From Comamonadaceae bacterium (lineage in GTDB: Bacteria > Pseudomonadota > Gammaproteobacteria > Burkholderiales > Burkholderiaceae_C), in contig CANKNK010000036.1 of the NCBI GenBank assembly GCA_947483455.1, positions 1-10,058 on the forward strand: a stretch of 10,058 nucleotides of DNA. The letters are read 5' to 3'. The notes beneath the pieces were generated by a model that was not told where the DNA came from, searched no databases, and saw only the letters and a list, made by a program, of their open reading frames with translations. The number at the start of each line of letters is the position of its first letter. Position 1 is the stretch's first letter. The position numbers were made by a program, and so were the translations under genes. Positions 7,466 to 10,058 of this stretch are shown piece after piece.

Positions 7466-7581
7466 GTGCTTTGTTTTGACCGTTCTCTTTCATGCAGGAC
7501 CGACGGTGGAAAAGCGCTTGCCCGATGGCCTAAGTTGGCGATGGCGATGGGCGGTGGAGCACTTAAACCGCCAAATCCCCG

Positions 7582-7607
7582 CTTAACGCTGCGGCAACAG
7601 CGCTAAG
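7582..7607. repeat. Inverted repeat just upstream of the rimP promoter
   Basis: CTTAACGCTG (7582-7591) and CAGCGCTAAG (7598-7607) are inverted with one mismatch around CGGCAA. The element ends 3 bp before the predicted -35 box at 7611. It could be a protein-binding site for the rimP operon promoter. As a plus-strand terminator it is weak, because the T-rich run begins several bases late. Confidence 0.4.
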
Positions 7608-7610
7608 TGC

Positions 7611-7640
7611 TTGGTTTTTACCGGTTTTTTCCATTACAAT
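7611..7640 (+). promoter_or_regulatory. Predicted sigma70-type promoter of the rimP-nusA-infB operon
   Basis: TTGGTT at 7611-7616 and TACAAT at 7635-7640 are separated by 18 bp. These are 4/6 and 5/6 matches to the -35 and -10 consensus. Transcription would start near 7647, about 107 nt before the proposed rimP GTG. The position directly ahead of a structured leader supports it. Confidence 0.6.
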
Positions 7641-7650
7641 GCGAGCTTCA

Positions 7651-7692
7651 CGACCAAACGGGCGGGTAATTACCGCCCGTTTTTTTTGGTCG
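7651..7692 (+). terminator. Terminator-like hairpin in the rimP leader, candidate attenuator
   Basis: ACGGGCGG (7658-7665) pairs over 8 bp with CCGCCCGT (7673-7680) around a 7 nt loop. It is followed by a run of eight T counting the last stem base (7680-7687), giving a Rho-independent terminator on the plus strand about 40 nt after the predicted start. Outer arms CGACCAAA (7651-7658) and TTTGGTCG (7685-7692) are also complementary, which extends the helix to 15 bp with the middle of the U-tract bulged out. No plus-strand gene upstream needs a terminator, so attenuation of the rimP operon is the likely role. Attenuated rimP leaders are known in enterobacteria; this one is not recognisably the same RNA. 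Confidence 0.7.
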
Positions 7693-7704
7693 ATTGTTTT
7701 TAGA

Positions 7705-7724
7705 GGTGGCCTTCAGGGGCCGCC
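7705..7724 (+). promoter_or_regulatory. Second leader hairpin ahead of rimP
   Basis: GGTGGCC (7705-7711) pairs with GGCCGCC (7718-7724), seven pairs including one G-U, around TTCAGG. It lies between the terminator-like hairpin and the proposed rimP start. No T-run follows, so it is not a terminator. It may be part of a folded leader that acts on rimP translation. Confidence 0.4.
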
Positions 7725-7753
7725 GGACACCTTGGAAAGCGGGCATCAGCAAC

Positions 7754-8410
7754 GTGGCTTGGCAAGACATTGTGCGTCAAATTGTGGTCGGCCTGGGATA
7801 CGACCTGGTGGAGCTGGAACGCTCTGCCGGTGGCCTGTTGCGGGTCACGATCGACCTGCCTTGGGTGCAAGCGGCACCAGGCGCCCCGCAGGACGAGCAA
7901 TTTGTGACAGTGGAAGATTGTGAAAAGGTGACGCGCCAGTTGCAATTTACGCTGGAAGTTGAAGGCACAGCGTATAGCCGCTTGGAGGTGTCCTCGCCGG
8001 GGATTGATCGCCCCCTGCGGCATGAAGCGGATTTTGAGCGTTTCGTCGGCCAGGTGATTGATATCACCTTGCGCGAGCCGATTGGCGCGGCCGCTGGCGG
8101 AGTGGTCCATGCCAAGCGCAAGAAGTTTCGCGGCACGCTGGAGCGGGTCGCAGAGGTCACTGGTGCGGCGCATTGGCAGATTGTGTGGAGCGAGGCGCCG
8201 GCCATCAAGCCGGGCCAAAAGGTGAGCAAGAAGCGGCCCGCGCCGCCCTTGCAGGCCATGGGTTTTGCCCTGGATGAATTGAAAGAGGCGCGTCTGGCGC
8301 CCATTGTCAGCTTTAAAGGGCGTGGCAAGGGGCAGGGCGAAGCACTGTGGGAGTCGCCAGCGGATGCTGTAGGCGCCGACGATGCGGCTAGTGGTACAGA
8401 GTTGCGATGA
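7754..8410 (+). CDS. rimP: Ribosome maturation factor RimP
   Basis: 218 residues. RimP binds the free 30S subunit and assists its maturation, in the S12 region. The N-terminal alpha/beta domain reads AWQDIVRQIVVGLGYDLVELERSAGGLLRVTIDL, with the family signature VSSPGIDRPL at 79-88. The C-terminal SH3-like part ends near LAPIVSFKG (181-189). Residues 110-165 hold a Lys/Arg-rich insertion (HAKRKKFRG, KVSKKRPAPP) that makes it longer than the ~150 residue E. coli protein. The start is uncertain. GTG at 7754 matches where the family begins but has only a distant GGAAAG. The in-frame TTG at 7694 would begin right behind the leader T-run without a binding site and add 20 unrelated residues. First gene of the operon with nusA and infB. 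Confidence 0.93.
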   Translation: MAWQDIVRQIVVGLGYDLVELERSAGGLLRVTIDLPWVQAAPGAPQDEQFVTVEDCEKVTRQLQFTLEVEGTAYSRLEVSSPGIDRPLRHEADFERFVGQVIDITLREPIGAAAGGVVHAKRKKFRGTLERVAEVTGAAHWQIVWSEAPAIKPGQKVSKKRPAPPLQAMGFALDELKEARLAPIVSFKGRGKGQGEALWESPADAVGADDAASGTELR

Positions 8411-8451
8411 ACAAGGCTTTGGATAGCACTTGTTTGTGTTTGTGTTTGTGA
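8407..8451 (+). CDS. Possible 14-residue leader peptide between rimP and nusA
   Basis: ATG at 8407 overlaps the rimP stop as ATGA and opens a frame reading [14 protein letters not shown], ending with TGA at 8449-8451, 25 nt before the nusA ATG. The Cys-Leu tail is encoded by the hexamer repeat TTTGTG. There is no strong Shine-Dalgarno, so translation would depend on coupling with rimP. It may be accidental. If translated, it would bring ribosomes up close to the nusA binding site. Confidence 0.25.
   Translation: MNKALDSTCLCLCL
8433..8450 (+). repeat. Hexanucleotide tandem repeat (TTTGTG)3
   Basis: Three exact copies of TTTGTG lie in the rimP-nusA spacer, followed directly by AATTG twice (8451-8460). 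The low-complexity G/T tract ends 11 bp before the nusA Shine-Dalgarno. Copy number could vary by slippage without shifting the small frame that crosses it. Confidence 0.9.
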
Positions 8452-8461
8452 ATTGAATTGT

Positions 8462-8469
8462 CAGGAGAG
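8462..8469 (+). promoter_or_regulatory. Ribosome binding site that decides the nusA start
   Basis: CAGGAGAG lies 7 nt before the ATG at 8477. An in-frame ATG at 8453 would add eight residues (MNCQESEG) encoded across this site, so the ATG at 8477 is the start. Confidence 0.85.
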
Positions 8470-8476
8470 TGAAGGC

Positions 8477-9982
8477 ATGAATCGCGAATTGTTGATGTTG
8501 GTAGAGGCGATTTCCCGTGAAAAAAACGTGGAGCGCGATGTGGTGCTGGGGGCCGTGGAGGCCGCCTTGGCGCAAGCCACCAAAAAACTCTATGAAGGGG
8601 ATGTGGATATCCGTGTCGCCCTGGACCGAGACAGCGGTAATTACGAAACCTTTCGGCGCTGGCACGTAGTCCCTGACGAGGCGGGCCTGCAGTTGCCGGA
8701 CCAGGAAATCTTGCTGTTCGAAGCCAAAGAGCAAATTTCGGACATCGAGGTCGATGAATACATCGAAGAGCCGATTGAGTCGGTGCCCATCGGTCGTATT
8801 GGCGCCATGGCGGCCAAGCAAGTGATTTTGCAAAAAATCCGCGATGCCGAGCGCGAGATGCTGCTCAACGACTTTATGTCGCGTGGCGACAATATTTTTG
8901 TCGGCACCGTCAAGCGTATGGACAAGGGCGATGTCATCGTGGAAAGCGGCCGCGTCGAAGGGCGCTTGCGCCGTGCCGAGATGATCCCTAAAGAAAACCT
9001 GCGTGCTGGCGACCGTGTCCGCGCCATGATCATGGAAGTGGACCTGACGCTGCGTGGCGCGCCGATTCTGTTGTCGCGCTCGGCGCCTGATTTCATGATT
9101 GAACTGTTCCGCCAGGAAGTGCCAGAGATTGAGCAAGGCCTGTTGGAAATCAAATCCTGTGCCCGAGACGCCGGCTCACGCGCCAAGATTGCGGTGCTGT
9201 CGCATGACAAGCGCATTGACCCTATCGGCACCTGTGTGGGCGTGCGCGGCAGCCGCGTCAACGGTGTGACGACCGAGCTGGCAGGCGAGCGCGTAGATAT
9301 CGTGTTGTGGAGCGAAGACCCGGCGCAATTTGTTATCGGTGCGCTAGCGCCAGCCAATGTCAGCTCTATCGTGGTGGACGAAGAGCGCCACGCCATGGAT
9401 GTGGTGGTGGACGAAGAAAATCTGGCTATCGCCATTGGGCGCGGCGGACAAAACGTGCGTCTGGCGTCCGAATTGACCGGCTGGAAGATCAACATCATGG
9501 ACGCGGCAGAGTCGGCGCAGAAATTGGCGGTGGAGACCGATTCGGGCCGCCGCTTGTTTATGGACAAGCTCGATGTGGACGAGGAAATTGCCGACATCCT
9601 GATCGCCGAAGGCTTCACCAGCCTAGAAGAGGTGGCCTATGTGCCCTTGCAGGAAATGCTGGAAATTGAGAGCTTTGACGAGGATACGGTGCATGAGCTG
9701 CGTACCCGTGCCAAAGATGCCTTGTTAACCATGGAAATTGCGCGTGAAGAGAGCGCTGCCAGCGTTTCGCAAGACTTGCGTGACTTGCAGGGTCTCAGCG
9801 CTGAGCACATTGGCATGCTGGCCGAACACGGCATCAAAACCCTGGACGATTTGGCCGATTTGGCTACTGACGAACTTACAGAAATCACCGGCCAGTCAAT
9901 TGACGAAGCCACTGCCCTGATCATGAAGGCGCGCGAACATTGGTTTACCGATGACGCTGCCGCTCAAGAGTCACGGCCATGA
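8477..9982 (+). CDS. nusA: Transcription termination/antitermination factor NusA
   Basis: 501 residues, full length for a proteobacterial NusA (E. coli 495). It binds RNA polymerase near the RNA exit channel and modulates pausing, intrinsic and Rho termination and antitermination. Domains: N-terminal polymerase-binding domain 1-130 ([20 protein letters not shown]); S1 domain about 138-200 ([21 protein letters not shown]); KH1 with GVRGSR at 255-260; KH2 with GRGGQN at 321-326. Two acidic helix-hairpin-helix repeats follow at about 365-418 and 438-490, the AR1/AR2 modules that bind alpha-CTD or NusG. All domains are intact. It follows rimP by 66 bp and precedes infB by 15 bp. NusA could act on the terminator-like hairpin in its own operon leader, but that is inference. 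Confidence 0.98.
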   Translation: MNRELLMLVEAISREKNVERDVVLGAVEAALAQATKKLYEGDVDIRVALDRDSGNYETFRRWHVVPDEAGLQLPDQEILLFEAKEQISDIEVDEYIEEPIESVPIGRIGAMAAKQVILQKIRDAEREMLLNDFMSRGDNIFVGTVKRMDKGDVIVESGRVEGRLRRAEMIPKENLRAGDRVRAMIMEVDLTLRGAPILLSRSAPDFMIELFRQEVPEIEQGLLEIKSCARDAGSRAKIAVLSHDKRIDPIGTCVGVRGSRVNGVTTELAGERVDIVLWSEDPAQFVIGALAPANVSSIVVDEERHAMDVVVDEENLAIAIGRGGQNVRLASELTGWKINIMDAAESAQKLAVETDSGRRLFMDKLDVDEEIADILIAEGFTSLEEVAYVPLQEMLEIESFDEDTVHELRTRAKDALLTMEIAREESAASVSQDLRDLQGLSAEHIGMLAEHGIKTLDDLADLATDELTEITGQSIDEATALIMKAREHWFTDDAAAQESRP

Positions 9983-9997
9983 AAGGTTACCCGCTAA

Positions 9998-10058
9998 ATG
10001 TCCAGTACGACTGTCGCCGAGTTTGCCAGTGAACTCAAGAAATCTACCGAAACCCTGT
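9998..10058 (+). CDS. infB: Translation initiation factor IF-2, N-terminal fragment (cut by window edge)
   Basis: Only the first 20 codons are in the window: MSSTTVAEFASELKKSTETL. This matches the start of the small N-terminal IF2_N domain in burkholderial IF-2 proteins, and the position right after nusA is the conserved place of infB. The ATG at 9998 has AAAGG about 11 nt upstream, and the gap from the nusA stop is 15 bp. IF-2 is the GTPase that delivers initiator tRNA to the 30S subunit; its catalytic domains lie outside the window. Confidence 0.92.
   Translation, partial: MSSTTVAEFASELKKSTETL

Larger units (their letters stand above)
7293..7610. other. Divergent intergenic region, no convincing gene
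   Basis: About 320 bp between the cox promoter and the rimP promoter. Small open frames occur on both strands (plus 7319-7606 from GTG; minus 7341-7493 from ATG, 50 codons). Neither has a ribosome binding site or a recognisable sequence. No tRNA is visible. The structure I see is a nested inverted repeat at 7433-7465 and a 10 bp inverted repeat with one mismatch at 7582-7607. Regulatory sites for either operon could lie here, but none is recognisable. Confidence 0.5.

Noticed and set aside
7341..7493. 50-codon minus-strand frame with an HCGPC motif upstream of coxS
   Set aside because: The C-x-x-C spacing looks redox-like, but there is no ribosome binding site, no surrounding thioredoxin fold sequence, and the frame overlaps a GC-rich inverted repeat that could create it by chance.
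7319..7606. 95-codon plus-strand frame in the divergent intergenic region
   Set aside because: GTG start with no Shine-Dalgarno, no family resemblance, and its 3' end runs through the inverted repeat ahead of the rimP promoter.
7293..7610. Possible tRNA or other stable RNA gene between the two operons
   Set aside because: No T-loop GGTTCGA-type box or cloverleaf could be found on either strand.
7700..9136. 478-codon open frame on the minus strand, antisense to rimP and nusA
   Set aside because: It is read entirely across two well-recognised genes, its translation resembles no family and is rich in His/Arg/Gln in the manner of antisense frames, and it has no ribosome binding site. A shadow of GC-biased coding DNA.

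Overview
The window looks like chromosome from a betaproteobacterium, most likely Burkholderiales/Comamonadaceae. That placement rests on my recollection of how RimP, NusA, InfB and FabI read in that group, not on a search. Two transcription units diverge from a gap of about 510 bp (7243-7753). The left three quarters is read on the minus strand and the right quarter on the plus strand.

Minus strand, in transcription order: a six-gene molybdenum hydroxylase ('cox-type') operon. It has coxS ([2Fe-2S] small subunit), coxL (molybdopterin large subunit), coxM (FAD medium subunit), coxD (MoxR-type AAA+ ATPase), coxE (VWA/MIDAS protein) and coxG (SRPBCC protein with a C-terminal membrane anchor). 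The large subunit carries AYRGAGR at its active-site loop, not the AYxCSFR of true aerobic CO dehydrogenases, and the gene order is S-L-M. Both mark it as a 'form II' enzyme, so CO is probably not its established substrate, and the real substrate cannot be read from the sequence. S, L and M would form the enzyme. D and E are expected to mature the molybdenum site, and G is expected to dock enzyme or maturation complex at the membrane. The operon is followed 48 bp downstream by the 5' part of fabI (enoyl-ACP reductase), which runs off the left edge.

Plus strand: rimP, nusA and the first 20 codons of infB, the conserved ribosome maturation / transcription elongation / translation initiation operon.

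The most interesting parts are non-coding. (1) A strong intrinsic terminator lies inside the cox operon between coxM and coxD, splitting structural from accessory genes. (2) A perfect 6-3-6 inverted repeat with an extra direct-repeat copy overlaps the predicted cox -10 box. (3) A terminator-like hairpin sits about 40 nt into the rimP leader, and its U-tract can be partly re-paired by an outer stem. (4) A 14-codon ORF built on a (TTTGTG)3 repeat overlaps the rimP stop codon and ends just before the nusA ribosome binding site.

I found no mobile elements, CRISPR arrays, tRNAs or rRNAs.
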